A stretch of DNA of 37,015 nucleotides from Candidatus Poribacteria bacterium (GCA_028824685.1 JAPPCZ010000099.1:1-37015); one strand, 5' to 3'; counted from the stretch's first letter, positions 1-8,644 are shown. Numbers and translations are program-made. The notes: generated by a model not told the origin, from the letters alone.

Positions 1-89
1 GCACAGTCCAATAGGTCGGTTTAAGTCCTACAGACCAAAAGTGTGCATATATTTTTGTATTTCACTATAAACTCAGGTTAGCATGCATA

Positions 90-926
90 TCACAGTTCAA
101 CAAATTCAGCGTCCACGTGATGAGAGATTATGCCTGCTTCATGACCACGGTTGAGCAATTCCTGCACTGCTGTTCTACCGCTTTCTCCATAATCCAAAGT
201 ATAATCATTAACATACATTCCAACGAACTTATCCGCGAGGTCGGTTTCCATGTCTCGTGCGTAGGTCATTGCATATTCAAGTCCGCGCTCCCTATGTTCA
301 AGTGAATATTGAATACTCTGTTTCAGTAGCGCCGTGATTGACCGAATTTTTTCGGTGCCGAGGTTGCGGCGGATAACGTTTGCCCCGAGCGGTAACGGCA
401 AGCCAGTTTCATCGTACCACCACTCCCCTAAATCAACTATTTTGTGTAGCCCTTCACGCGCGTAAGTTAGTTGTCCTTCATGAATGATGAGTCCTGCGTC
501 AACTTCGCCTTGTTGGACAGCCTCAATGATCTGATCGAATCGGTACGTTTCTGTTTCAACATCGGGCTGGAAAAGTTTCATTGTCAGGTATGCAGTAGTC
601 ATCTCGCCAGGGATTGCAATACGTTTACCTGTGAGGGTCTGCATTGGTGCTTTTGAAACAATCAGAGGACCATACTTATCCCCGATGCTTGCACCACACG
701 GCATAAATGCGTAATTGTCTGCAACATAGGCATAAGCATGAACCGAAATTGCTGTGACTTCAAGTTCTGCTGCGAGTGCGCGTTGATTCAATGTTTCAAT
801 ATCTTCTATAACGTGAACAATTTCAAACGGTTCAGTTGGAATAATCCCTTTTGCAAGGGCATAGAACATGAAGGCATCATCAGAATCTGGACTATGTCCA
901 ATCCGAATTTTCTCAGTCTCTGGCAT
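90..926 (-). CDS. mqnD: 1,4-dihydroxy-6-naphthoate synthase (MqnD-like)
   Basis: The protein (278 residues from the chosen start) carries the MqnA/MqnD family signature near its N-terminus (IRIGHSPDSDDAFMFYAL), followed by a periplasmic-binding-protein-like fold with the conserved stretches ISVHAYAYV and GEMTTAYLT. MqnD acts in the cytoplasm in the futalosine route of menaquinone synthesis, converting cyclic dehypoxanthinyl futalosine to 1,4-dihydroxy-6-naphthoate. An open frame continues to 992, but the ATG at 926 is preceded by GAGAGGAA and begins right at the conserved domain, so it is preferred. The gene is divergent from the methyltransferase gene at 981, with a palindrome between them. 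No other menaquinone gene is in the window. MqnA is the closest alternative, but the SPDSDD motif favours MqnD. Confidence 0.9.
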   Translation of the reverse strand: MPETEKIRIGHSPDSDDAFMFYALAKGIIPTEPFEIVHVIEDIETLNQRALAAELEVTAISVHAYAYVADNYAFMPCGASIGDKYGPLIVSKAPMQTLTGKRIAIPGEMTTAYLTMKLFQPDVETETYRFDQIIEAVQQGEVDAGLIIHEGQLTYAREGLHKIVDLGEWWYDETGLPLPLGANVIRRNLGTEKIRSITALLKQSIQYSLEHRERGLEYAMTYARDMETDLADKFVGMYVNDYTLDYGESGRTAVQELLNRGHEAGIISHHVDAEFVEL

Positions 927-964
927 TAAGTGTTCCTCTCTAACATTGTTATTTCCACATGTAT

Positions 965-990
965 GTGCTATCATGCTATCATGATAGCAC
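965..990. repeat. Palindrome between divergent genes
   Basis: GTGCTATCATG (965-975) is an exact reverse complement of CATGATAGCAC (980-990), with the 4-base spacer CTAT. Because CTATCATG occurs twice in a row, a second perfect palindrome, GCTATCATGATAGC, lies at 975-988. It sits between mqnD (start at 926) and the methyltransferase gene and overlaps the preferred ATG of the latter at 981. It could be an operator for the divergent pair or an mRNA hairpin at the start codon. That role is inference. Confidence 0.5.
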
Positions 991-1916
991 AAAAGTATCT
1001 CTACCTTTTAGCGATTCCGTCTCAACTTACAGAACTGGCATCAGCGGAATCGGCTGCGCTGACGGGTGCTACTCCCGATGAATACGGTATCACGGTTTCT
1101 GACAGGTGTGTAGATGTGCACCGAGGTGCTTACCTCAAAAGTTGTACCGAAATCCTCTTTGAAACAGGAAACGTCGCGGAACTCCTCTCAAACATCCGGT
1201 CTGCAGATTTACATGCAGACGGGTTTCGTGTATCAGTTGTTAAAAAGCCCCGCAGCCTAAACATCGATTCAATGGAATTAGCACATCAGATAGGTAGTAT
1301 CATCGGTGGAAAACCCAATTTGTCATCTCCGCGTGTTATCTTTTTATCTGTGATTACCCCCGAGAAAATCTGGTTTGGTCAACTTCTTTCTGAATCTGAT
1401 GGCACGTGGGTTGCATACGATCAACGCCCGCACGTAACCTCCAGTTCACTACCTGCAAGACTCGCTCAAGCCCTTGTTAATCTTGTTGCTTCGCCTGGTG
1501 ACCGTCTACTTGATCCGTGTTGTGGTACTGGGACAATTGTAATGTCAGCAGCACATTGCGGCGTGAAAGCAACTGGTTATGATATCAATCCGCGCATGGT
1601 CGGTGCAACAACCAAGAACCTTGATCATTACAGACTCACAGCTGAAGTGAAGTTAGGCGATGCGCGGACGATAAAACAAAGGTTTGACGTGGTTGCTACA
1701 GATTTGCCTTACGGTATAAGTCTCGTTAAAGATACCGCCGCAGCAAAAGAAATTCTAACAAATTTACGGGGCTGTGCGCCGAAATTTGGATTTATTGACA
1801 TCCGTGATCTCAGTCAACCGCTTACTGATTTGGGGTACCAAGTAGAGACTATTATCCCTGTTCCGAAGCTGCGTCTTGTTCGACGTATTTTTATTACTTC
1901 CAACAGTAATCAATAG
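981..1916 (+). CDS. TRM11/TrmG10-like RNA guanine-N2 methyltransferase
   Basis: This 311-residue protein has a Rossmann-fold methyltransferase domain in its C-terminal half. DPCCGTG at residues 178-184 is the SAM-binding motif I, GYDIN follows as the acidic motif II, and DLPYG at 241-245 is the (D/N)PPY-type catalytic motif of amino-methyltransferases. The stretch RPHVTSSSLPARLAQALVNL just before the domain is typical of the TRM11/archaeal TrmG10 group, which methylates N2 of guanine in tRNA. The N-terminal 120 or so residues are divergent and I could not assign a THUMP domain with certainty. Start choice is uncertain: GTG 930, ATG 963 and ATG 981 are all in frame and none has a clear Shine-Dalgarno. 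ATG 981 gives the most natural N-terminus (MIAQKYLYLLAIP). The 3' end overlaps the convergent gcvH-like gene by 7 bases. Confidence 0.75.
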   Translation: MIAQKYLYLLAIPSQLTELASAESAALTGATPDEYGITVSDRCVDVHRGAYLKSCTEILFETGNVAELLSNIRSADLHADGFRVSVVKKPRSLNIDSMELAHQIGSIIGGKPNLSSPRVIFLSVITPEKIWFGQLLSESDGTWVAYDQRPHVTSSSLPARLAQALVNLVASPGDRLLDPCCGTGTIVMSAAHCGVKATGYDINPRMVGATTKNLDHYRLTAEVKLGDARTIKQRFDVVATDLPYGISLVKDTAAAKEILTNLRGCAPKFGFIDIRDLSQPLTDLGYQVETIIPVPKLRLVRRIFITSNSNQ

Positions 1917-2341
1917 TCATCAATATTTTCATAGAAATCGGTTTCCGGTAAGTACTCACCCTCATCAAGTTCATCTTCTTCGTAGTCTTCGTAGTCTTCC
2001 AAACTCAAAAGTGAATCAAGTTCACTGAGATTGTCAATATAAATTTTGCAAATCCAGCCATCACCTTCCGGCAAGCTATTGATAAGTTGAATGTCTTCTT
2101 CAAGTGCAGTATTGACTTCATAAATTTCTCCAGCAACGGGGGCATAGAGATAAAAATTCCCTCCTGTTTCTGTTTCAATCCTGCCAATAATTTCACCTTG
2201 CTCACATTCCTGCGAAGAGGAGATATCAACAAAGACGATTTCACCATAAATAAGTTGCGCGCGTTCTGTGATGCCGATAGTTCCCTCTGTGTCAACAACT
2301 TCAATCCATTCATGTGTAGTTGTATATTTCACTGTGCTCAA
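1910..2341 (-). CDS. GcvH-like protein lacking the lipoyl lysine
   Basis: The 143-residue product matches glycine cleavage H protein along its length: the THEW start, VGITE-like GITERAQ, GEIVFVD, YAPVAGEIYEVN, and GWICKI. In normal GcvH the lipoyl lysine lies in an ES-V-K-A segment before YAPV. Here that segment reads IETETGGNFYLYAPV and has no lysine. Lipoylation at the usual place therefore looks impossible. The C-terminus carries an extra acidic tail rich in Glu, Asp and Tyr. The start is probably the TTG at 2341, eight bases after GGAGG (MSTVKYTTTHEW). The ATG at 2348 is out of frame, and an upstream TTG at 2359 would lie before the Shine-Dalgarno. No gcvT or gcvP is nearby. Lipoyl-domain fold is confident; a role in glycine cleavage is doubtful. 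Confidence 0.8.
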   Translation of the reverse strand: MSTVKYTTTHEWIEVVDTEGTIGITERAQLIYGEIVFVDISSSQECEQGEIIGRIETETGGNFYLYAPVAGEIYEVNTALEEDIQLINSLPEGDGWICKIYIDNLSELDSLLSLEDYEDYEEDELDEGEYLPETDFYENIDDY

Positions 2342-2368
2342 CGTGCATTCCTCCAACAATCTAAAACC

Positions 2369-2971
2369 TCAATTTAGTTCTGTCTTTGTAATTCCAATAC
2401 TTTGAAGTTGTGCTTGGAAAGTTTTTAACTCATTTTGCTGAATCTCAATTGTAATATTTGGGGTCTCGCCATATGCTATGTTTGTCACTTGACCTCCCAA
2501 GCGTTTACATAGTTTGACAACTGTACCTATATGACAATAGGGGACATTTACGTGTAAGTTGTGATAGAAGACTTGAGTTGCTAAAGTAGCATTTTCAAGG
2601 CATGTGCGTGCACATGCACCGTAAGCTCTCATCAATCCGCCAATTCCAAGATTAATTCCTCCATAATACCGTGCGACAACGATCATTGTGTTAGATAATC
2701 CGGCGGCGCGAATCGCAGCAAGAATAGGGGGACCTGCCGAGTGTGCCGGTTCTCCCGCATCTGTTGCATATTCCTGTTTTTCATCGCTATTACCGAGGCT
2801 ATAAGCATAGCAGTAGTGCGTGGCTTGACGAAGCCTCGCTTTGACATCAACAACAAACTTTTTGACCGCATCTTGGCTATTTATTGCCGATGCTTCACCA
2901 AAAAACCTTGATTTTTTCACGACATGTTTAGCGGTAGCGATTCCGACAATTGTTTGATACTCACTTGACAT
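2369..2971 (-). CDS. yigZ: YigZ/IMPACT (UPF0029) family protein
   Basis: The 200-residue protein has the hallmark UPF0029/IMPACT signature: KKSRFFGEA near residue 20, then ATHYCYAYSLG, DAGEPAHSAGPPIL, and the glycine-rich VVARYYGGINLGIGGL followed by YGACA. Length agrees with bacterial YigZ (about 200). The C-terminal 60 residues fit the small ferredoxin-like domain found in bacterial members. Members in eukaryotes affect GCN2 signalling; the bacterial role is not settled. The ATG at 2971 follows GGAAG by about nine bases. The gene ends 27 bases before the start of the gcvH-like gene and reads the same way, so the two may be co-transcribed. Confidence 0.88.
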   Translation of the reverse strand: MSSEYQTIVGIATAKHVVKKSRFFGEASAINSQDAVKKFVVDVKARLRQATHYCYAYSLGNSDEKQEYATDAGEPAHSAGPPILAAIRAAGLSNTMIVVARYYGGINLGIGGLMRAYGACARTCLENATLATQVFYHNLHVNVPYCHIGTVVKLCKRLGGQVTNIAYGETPNITIEIQQNELKTFQAQLQSIGITKTELN

Positions 2972-3074
2972 AATTCATACTTCCGTAACATCAGAAACTG
3001 TGTGCATATACAAATCTAAAAATTTCTCATGAAGGATGTACTTAAGATTACGTGCCTAAAACCGTCTAAATACG

Positions 3075-4226
3075 TCAAAAATCTTGCCCAATCGAAAAGG
3101 TGTAGACAGCAGCACCTTGGGCAATACGAATACGTTCATCTTCAGTCACAATTGGCTTAAATTGCGGGTTATAAGCGGCATTTAGTGTTATGTTTCCGAG
3201 CCGCACACCAAATCCTAAACAAAGACCTTCCGCTTTCCAATTTCGTTCTTCCATCTCAAGCGCTGCATCTTCTAAAAGAAAAACAGAGGCGTAACGCTTT
3301 TCAATATCCCTGAGATATCCGATTCTACCGCCAATGCGATTATGGAACCAAACCTCAATTCCAAGGTTTGTTCGGACACCATCGCTAAAGGGTGGATGTA
3401 AATCAACTCCGAGGCGGAGGGCTATGTTTGAAATCTCGCGTTGATAAGTTAGACCGACAATAAAATCGCGGCGAATTTTATCTGGAATAGTCGGTTCGAC
3501 AAATGATAATCCATTACTTAAATTGCGGATGACAATGCCTGCCTGAAGTGCATTGCTAAATTGTTGGATAATACCAACATTATAGGCGTAACCACGTCCA
3601 AAATGCTCAACACCTAACGTATCGGTAACCTTAGACCGTAACCACTTTGCATCAAATCCTAAGACGGTGCCTCCGAAACAATTTACACCGTAACCGAGTC
3701 CAATAGCAAGGTTATTTTCTGGAAAACTGTTAAGTGCTTTTCCTTCATGACTAACGCGGCGAAATGACCCTATATGCGCCGTGGATAGAGCAACGCCTAT
3801 AGTGCCGAACTTGCCTATTGGGAAAGCCCAATTCAATGTTTCAATACCAGAGGCGCGCTGTTCATACCGACTGTAATCCTCATAGTTCGCATTGAAATTC
3901 GGTTTGGAAAGTAGGACAACGGTACGCGGAAAACGACTCATGTGAATTACAAATCGATCTCCTTCAACAATACTAATACCAGCAGGGTTGTTCCCAAGAG
4001 CGTTTGCACCGCCAGTTGCCCCAACGAAACTACCACCCATTCCACGATGTTCAGCCCCAAGCAACTGTTTGAGAAATCTGTCTGCTTCTGCGGTTGTGTT
4101 TGCTTCTAAAGCAATCCCATTTGAAGTGGAAAAACAAGAAACGAGATAGAATACGCAAATCAACGAGATTTTTAAATATTGTAGCGGCAAAATTCGATTG
4201 TACAAGAATTGTAATTTTCTTTTCAC
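3075..4226 (-). CDS. PorV/PorQ-like outer-membrane beta-barrel protein
   Basis: This 383-residue protein begins with a basic, hydrophobic signal sequence (KRKLQF...ISLICVFYLVSCFS) and continues with GMGGSFVGATGGANALGNNPAGI, the early motif of the PorV/PorQ and FadL-like barrel group. Alternating beta-strand patterns with aromatic ends and many glycines run to a C-terminal phenylalanine (YTFSIGQDF), as expected of an outer-membrane barrel. GTG 4226 is preferred as start because GGAG lies eight bases upstream and it puts two basic residues ahead of the hydrophobic core. The open frame runs to 4304 without a comparable site. LVSC resembles a lipobox, so lipidation is possible, although an ordinary cleavage after GIALEA is equally plausible. 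The ligand or secretion role is unknown. Confidence 0.65.
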   Translation of the reverse strand: MKRKLQFLYNRILPLQYLKISLICVFYLVSCFSTSNGIALEANTTAEADRFLKQLLGAEHRGMGGSFVGATGGANALGNNPAGISIVEGDRFVIHMSRFPRTVVLLSKPNFNANYEDYSRYEQRASGIETLNWAFPIGKFGTIGVALSTAHIGSFRRVSHEGKALNSFPENNLAIGLGYGVNCFGGTVLGFDAKWLRSKVTDTLGVEHFGRGYAYNVGIIQQFSNALQAGIVIRNLSNGLSFVEPTIPDKIRRDFIVGLTYQREISNIALRLGVDLHPPFSDGVRTNLGIEVWFHNRIGGRIGYLRDIEKRYASVFLLEDAALEMEERNWKAEGLCLGFGVRLGNITLNAAYNPQFKPIVTEDERIRIAQGAAVYTFSIGQDF

Positions 4227-4357
4227 TTTACTTGCTCCAAAGATATGTGTTGGTATATTGTGTAGTGAGAATTCGATAAACTTCTCACACGCAGACGTAA
4301 GCACGAAATTTAGTTGATAAAACGGGTCTTTTTCTTCAATGGAACGGAGTTTTTTAA

Positions 4358-4750
4358 CTAAGCAGAACAGAGCGTCACTTGTGCGACAGCGTAATCCACA
4401 GCATGCGACAAACTAACAAAGGTTGTAACGACACCGAGTTCTGAAGCATATTGCTTGACTTTTCCGTGCAAAACAAGCGATGGTTTCCCAACAGCGTCAG
4501 CGCAAATTTCTACATCCTGCCATTTCATCCCGACGGTTAAGCCAGTACCGAGTGCTTTTAGAGTTGCCTCTTTCGCAGCAAACCGAGCGGCAAGCCTTCC
4601 ATAACGAGTCTGTGTTTTTCCGCAATAGGCAAGTTCCTGAGGCGTATAGACACGATGCTCAAATCTACTTCCCCATCGAAGTGATAGACGTCTAATCCGT
4701 TCAACCTCAATAATATCTATACCAATCCCTTGAATTTTTTGTTGGAGCAT
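4358..4750 (-). CDS. acpS: Holo-[acyl-carrier-protein] synthase
   Basis: At 130 residues this is a standard-length AcpS. It shows GIGIDIIEVERI at residues 8-19, where D12 is the first metal ligand, and RFAAKEATLKALGTG around residue 56-70, where E61 is the second. The C-terminal VSLSHAVDYAVAQV segment is also typical. AcpS transfers 4'-phosphopantetheine from CoA to a serine of acyl carrier protein, activating it for fatty-acid synthesis. It lies 20 bases after folP on the same strand and is probably the last gene of the ftsH-folP-acpS transcript. No clear Shine-Dalgarno precedes the ATG, which fits translation coupled to folP. Confidence 0.93.
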   Translation of the reverse strand: MLQQKIQGIGIDIIEVERIRRLSLRWGSRFEHRVYTPQELAYCGKTQTRYGRLAARFAAKEATLKALGTGLTVGMKWQDVEICADAVGKPSLVLHGKVKQYASELGVVTTFVSLSHAVDYAVAQVTLCSA

Positions 4751-4770
4751 TAATTTGTGAGTTGTTCCAT

Positions 4771-5598
4771 TTACCGATAAAGAGCATCAGTCATCCGTGC
4801 TACGCGAGCAGTAGCCTTTACATCATGAACGCGTACAATATCTGCCCCATGTGCAATTGCCCAACACACTGTAGCAAGAGTGCCTTCAACTCTTTCAGTT
4901 ACTGGAAGTTCTAATAAATTGCCGATAAAAGATTTTCGTGATGTGCCGATTAATATCGGTTTGTTGAGTTGTTTGAATAATTCAAGCCGCTTTAGAATTT
5001 GTAGGTTTTGTTCGGTTGTTTTACCGAATCCTATGCCGGGATCCACGATGATACGGTCAGGGGCAATACCGTTTTGTGATGCATCATTTATCCAATTTTC
5101 TAACGCCTTGCAAACCTCTTTGACAACATCTTTGTAATGTGGTGAGCGTTGCATAGTGCGCGGTGTTCCCTTCATGTGCATGAGGATAACACCCGCTTCC
5201 ATTTCTGCTGCAACCTGTGCCATCGCAGTATCCCCACGAAGGGCAGTAATATCGTTGATGAAGTGTGCCCCAGCTTCAAGCGCGTGTTTCGCCACCACTG
5301 CTTTTGTGGTATCAATAGAGATTGGAACGTCCAATTGTTCAGAAACAAGTGCCTGAATAACCGGTAACACTCTTTCTAATTCTACGTTTGCAGGTACTGG
5401 CTCCGCCCCTGGACGCGATGATTCTCCTCCGATGTCAATAATAGTTGCTCCCTCTGCTACCATGGTTTTGGCATGTGTAATCGCAGTATTGATATTAAGG
5501 TAAGCCCCGCCATCTGAGAAAGAATCAGGGGTGACGTTCAGGACACCCATGATATGGGTGCTATCGCCAAAAGTGAGCGATTTACCACGGAAGTTCAT
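4771..5598 (-). CDS. folP: Dihydropteroate synthase
   Basis: The 275-residue protein carries both DHPS signatures: IMGVLNVTPDSFSDGG near residue 16, and ATIIDIGGESSRPGAEPV near residue 52. IIVDPGIGFGKT and IGTSRKSFIG supply the pterin-binding Asp and the Lys/Arg of the active site. The enzyme joins 6-hydroxymethyl-dihydropterin pyrophosphate to p-aminobenzoate in folate synthesis and is the target of sulfonamides. The start codon overlaps the ftsH stop by four bases (ATGA arrangement), which points to translational coupling. An ftsH-folP neighbourhood is common in bacteria. Confidence 0.95.
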   Translation of the reverse strand: MNFRGKSLTFGDSTHIMGVLNVTPDSFSDGGAYLNINTAITHAKTMVAEGATIIDIGGESSRPGAEPVPANVELERVLPVIQALVSEQLDVPISIDTTKAVVAKHALEAGAHFINDITALRGDTAMAQVAAEMEAGVILMHMKGTPRTMQRSPHYKDVVKEVCKALENWINDASQNGIAPDRIIVDPGIGFGKTTEQNLQILKRLELFKQLNKPILIGTSRKSFIGNLLELPVTERVEGTLATVCWAIAHGADIVRVHDVKATARVARMTDALYR

Positions 5599-7490
5599 GT
5601 AAGGGGTTTAGCCGGCAACTGTGGTCGGGGACCGAGGATCTCTTCTATCTCTTCTGTAATAAGTGTTTCTCGTTCTAATAAGGCATCAGCGAGCAATTTC
5701 AAACCGTCAAGATTTGTATCAATAATTTCTTTTGCCTTTTTGTAACACTCCATTATGATGTCAAAAACGGCTTTATCAATAGAGATTGCTGTTTCTTCAC
5801 TATAATCTTGGTGTACTGCCAATTCTTTGCCGAGGAAGACCTGTTCGTCTCTTCTGCCAAAAGCCAATGGACCCAACGGACTCATACCCCATTGCGTGAC
5901 CATTCGACGGGCAAGATGGGTTGCCTGTTCAAAATCATTCTGTGCGCCAGTTGTCTGTTCACCAAAGATAATTTCTTCAGCAACCCGTCCACCAAGTGCA
6001 AAGATTATATGTGCAAGTAACCTTTTCCTACTGAGGTTATGCCTTTCTTCAAGTGGAAGCATAGCGGTTACACCGAGTGCTCTACCGCGTGGCACAATTG
6101 TACATTTATAGTTAGGATCGCTTTCTGGCACAAAATGCAACATGAGTGCATGTCCCGCTTCATGATAGGCGGTGATGCGCCGTTCCTCTTCACTAATAAC
6201 TAAGCTGCGTCGTTCAGGTCCCATCAGGACGCGATCTTTGGCTTCATCAAAGCAGCTCATATCGATCGTTTCTTTGTCTTGTCTTGCGGCAAGCAGCGCG
6301 GCTTCATTCGCCATATTTTTCAGATCAGCGCCTGAGAATCCTGGTGTTGCTTTTGCTAATATCTCCAAGTCAACGTCCTCAGAGATTTTATAAGGTTCTT
6401 TTGTGTGAACACCGAGAATGGCTTCTCTGCCTCGAACATCCGGTAAATCAACGATAATCTGACGGTCAAACCTGCCAGGACGTAATAGGGCAGGGTCAAG
6501 AACATCGGGACGGTTTGTAGCTGCAATCACGATGACACCTTCAGATGCCTCAAAACCTTGCATACCAACAAGTAGCTGATTTAAAGTTTGCTCGCGTTCA
6601 TCATGTCCACCGCCGATACCAGCACCGCGATGACGACCAACAGCATCAAGCTCATCAATGAAAATGATACAAGGTGCGTTTTTCTTCCCTGTTTCAAATA
6701 GGTCACGGACTCTGGATGCACCAACCCCGACAAACATTTCAACAAAATCGGATCCGCTTATGTCAAAAAATGGGACATCTGCTTCACCCGCAACGGCTTG
6801 CGCCAGCATTGTTTTACCAGTACCCGGAGGACCAACTAACAACACACCTGTAGGAATTGTTCCGCCAAGTCTCTCAAATTTCTTCGGTGCTTTGAGGAAT
6901 TCAATAATCTCTTCAAGTGCTTCTTTCGCCTCGTCTACTCCTGCAACATCTTCAAAAGTAACCTTCTTATCACTTTCAGTATAGAGTGTAGCACGACTTT
7001 TGCCAAAAGAGAGTGCTCGGTTTCCGCTCCCCTGCATTTGCCGCGACAGGAAAATCATCAAACCCAAGAATATCAATAACGGCACTACCGTCGTACCGAA
7101 AACAAGTAACCATTCCGGAAAATTAGAAGCAGGTTTATTCCTAAAGTCTATGTTTTCATAGTCTCGGAGTTCTTTTGCTAATCCATCATCGTGGACAGGG
7201 TCGCGACTTACTCTAAACTTGCCTGCCCATTTTGGAGGCACCACCATTCCTTTCCTTTCTAACTGGGCTTGAATTTCTGGGACTTGATGCTCGTAAAACT
7301 TGCCTTCAAGGGATTCCGTATCAAGTATCAAGTATCCATCAAAGGTCGTTTTTGTTTTTAGGAAATCATTAAAATCGGAGATTGCCAATTCGCAAACTTG
7401 GTCGCTACGGTTGATAAGTTGGTAGATAGCCACAACAACAACCAACCCCAAAATAAACCACACGAACATGTTTTTTGTGTTCTTGTTCAC
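5595..7490 (-). CDS. ftsH: ATP-dependent zinc metalloprotease FtsH
   Basis: This 631-residue membrane protease has the full FtsH layout. A first membrane segment lies at residues 10-24, a short periplasmic domain follows, and a second membrane segment lies at about 127-148. The AAA module has Walker A GPPGTGKT at 220-227, Walker B CIIFIDELDAVG near 274-285, the pore motif FVGVGA near 253, and the second region of homology ending RPGRFDR. The zinc motif is HEAGH at 443-447. FtsH degrades unstable membrane and cytosolic proteins. The start is a GTG preceded by GAGG at nine bases. A sigma-70-like promoter lies about 170 bases upstream. It is the first gene of ftsH-folP-acpS. Confidence 0.97.
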   Translation of the reverse strand: MNKNTKNMFVWFILGLVVVVAIYQLINRSDQVCELAISDFNDFLKTKTTFDGYLILDTESLEGKFYEHQVPEIQAQLERKGMVVPPKWAGKFRVSRDPVHDDGLAKELRDYENIDFRNKPASNFPEWLLVFGTTVVPLLIFLGLMIFLSRQMQGSGNRALSFGKSRATLYTESDKKVTFEDVAGVDEAKEALEEIIEFLKAPKKFERLGGTIPTGVLLVGPPGTGKTMLAQAVAGEADVPFFDISGSDFVEMFVGVGASRVRDLFETGKKNAPCIIFIDELDAVGRHRGAGIGGGHDEREQTLNQLLVGMQGFEASEGVIVIAATNRPDVLDPALLRPGRFDRQIIVDLPDVRGREAILGVHTKEPYKISEDVDLEILAKATPGFSGADLKNMANEAALLAARQDKETIDMSCFDEAKDRVLMGPERRSLVISEEERRITAYHEAGHALMLHFVPESDPNYKCTIVPRGRALGVTAMLPLEERHNLSRKRLLAHIIFALGGRVAEEIIFGEQTTGAQNDFEQATHLARRMVTQWGMSPLGPLAFGRRDEQVFLGKELAVHQDYSEETAISIDKAVFDIIMECYKKAKEIIDTNLDGLKLLADALLERETLITEEIEEILGPRPQLPAKPLT

Positions 7491-7659
7491 AACCTATCGC
7501 CTCATTTTATTATTAAAAATTATCACACTTGGAGCGATGCTGTAGACTAATAGCACACATTCAGGATAGATACTCAAATTAGGCACGCTCAAGCAATTTT
7601 AGTAGTAATCTGCTTATTCTATGTTTGTTTTGGAAAAGATGTTTGAACTTAACGTATAA

Positions 7660-7688
7660 ATTATAACATACTTTTTACTTAATATCAA
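7660..7688 (-). promoter_or_regulatory. Sigma-70-type promoter for ftsH
   Basis: On the minus strand TTGATA (7688-7683) and TATAAT (7665-7660) are separated by exactly 17 bases. The predicted start leaves a leader of roughly 160-170 bases before the ftsH GTG. The remainder of the 389-base gap 7491-7879 is AT-rich with no credible gene; its other visible content is the promoter of the next gene. Confidence 0.6.
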
Positions 7689-7816
7689 CTGAATTTCAAA
7701 AAATTCCTTTTCTCACACCAGTAATAATAAGTTATAACCGATTCGGACTTTGTTCTTGTTGCCAATTACAATACTGTTAACGTTAAGGAGCAAATTCTAA
7801 ATTTGTGTTAAATTTG

Positions 7817-7846
7817 TTGACAAAAGTAAATTTACTATGATATACT
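7817..7846 (+). promoter_or_regulatory. Near-consensus sigma-70 promoter for the CBM9-like gene
   Basis: TTGACA (7817-7822) and TATACT (7841-7846) are 18 bases apart. The downstream leader is short and carries AAGGAGG just before the GTG start at 7880. This is the closest match to a vegetative promoter in the window and suggests steady expression. Confidence 0.65.
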
Positions 7847-7879
7847 AATTGAAATCAAGTCTAAAGGAGGAATAATGGA

Positions 7880-8584
7880 GTGCAAAAACAGATTCTTTTA
7901 GTTGGTGTAATGTTTTTGACAGTGATGTCTTATGCTTTAGGACATCTTACCGACGAAAACCTTCAAAATTTCCAATATAACGCGGAACTGGTTCCTGTTG
8001 CCCCTATTGTTGACGGATACCTTGATGACCCTGTATGGGAAGACGCGCATCTTGGCAAACTTAATCAAGAAATTATTGCTGGGCATCAATGGACGGAAAT
8101 CAATGATTTCTCCGGATCCTTCAAAGCGGTTTGGCGTAGTGGTTTCCTTTATATCGCTATTAAAATACAAGATGATCAGTTTGAAAAATATCAATCTAAA
8201 CTTTTTAGAGAAGATAGACTCATCCTCCATATTGACGAATTTCACTATCAACGTAAGGACGAGCTCCATCGCTATGAAATTCCTATTGGAGTAGAGACAG
8301 GTATCCTGAAACCCCCTTTAGCATCAGTGGCTTGGGGAAATGACGGTCAAACGTGTGAATTAAGTTTTCGTCTTGGAGACATTGCAAGTAAAGATAGTGT
8401 TATCGGTTTTAGTATAGCCTATGATGATGTTGATAACGGTCAACTACAAAATACAATTGCTTGGGCACCAGAAGGCTATACGGAACAGGATGAGATGCTT
8501 CCCGATCTCGTTTTCACAGCTAAGATAAATCCTAATGCGCAACAAAAATTGATCCGATGGGGTCAAATCAAGAGACTCTATTAA
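7880..8584 (+). CDS. Secreted CBM9-like domain protein
   Basis: The 234-residue protein starts with a signal peptide (residues 1-19, ending SYALG) and then holds one beta-sandwich domain of the carbohydrate-binding family 9 type. PVAPIVDGYLDDPVWEDA is the classic entry motif, FKAVWRSGFLYIAIKIQDD the second, and CELSFRLGDI with IGFSIAYDDVD the later strands. Such domains bind sugar ends or occur in secreted proteins of unknown ligand. No catalytic domain is attached. The start is GTG 7880, nine bases after AGGAGG. The ATG at 7875 is better spaced by eye but out of frame and meets a stop after eight codons. A hairpin follows the stop codon. Confidence 0.75.
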   Translation: MQKQILLVGVMFLTVMSYALGHLTDENLQNFQYNAELVPVAPIVDGYLDDPVWEDAHLGKLNQEIIAGHQWTEINDFSGSFKAVWRSGFLYIAIKIQDDQFEKYQSKLFREDRLILHIDEFHYQRKDELHRYEIPIGVETGILKPPLASVAWGNDGQTCELSFRLGDIASKDSVIGFSIAYDDVDNGQLQNTIAWAPEGYTEQDEMLPDLVFTAKINPNAQQKLIRWGQIKRLY

Positions 8585-8595
8585 TAACATATATC

Positions 8596-8644
8596 AGGGC
8601 AAATTCCAATGTTTAGTGATGTACTCAATGTTGGAATTTGCCCT
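8596..8644. terminator. Long hairpin after the CBM9-like gene
   Basis: A perfect 14-base inverted repeat pairs 8596-8609 with 8631-8644 (AGGGCAAATTCCAA and its complement) around a 21-base loop. It begins 12 bases after the CBM9-like stop codon. The run after the stem is only AATTTT, so it is a weak intrinsic terminator or an mRNA-stabilising hairpin. Confidence 0.45.

Noticed and set aside
57..72. Possible end of another repeat element (TATTTCACTATA)
   Set aside because: Only about ten bases match the right end of the element at 19732 and the rest of the sequence to the window edge does not follow it.
2346..2348. ATG next to the GGAGG before the GcvH-like gene
   Set aside because: It is out of frame with the GcvH domain; the TTG at 2341 is in frame and has correct spacing.
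7875..7901. ATG at 7875 as the start of the CBM9-like gene
   Set aside because: It is out of frame with the domain and meets a stop after eight codons; GTG 7880 gives a signal peptide.
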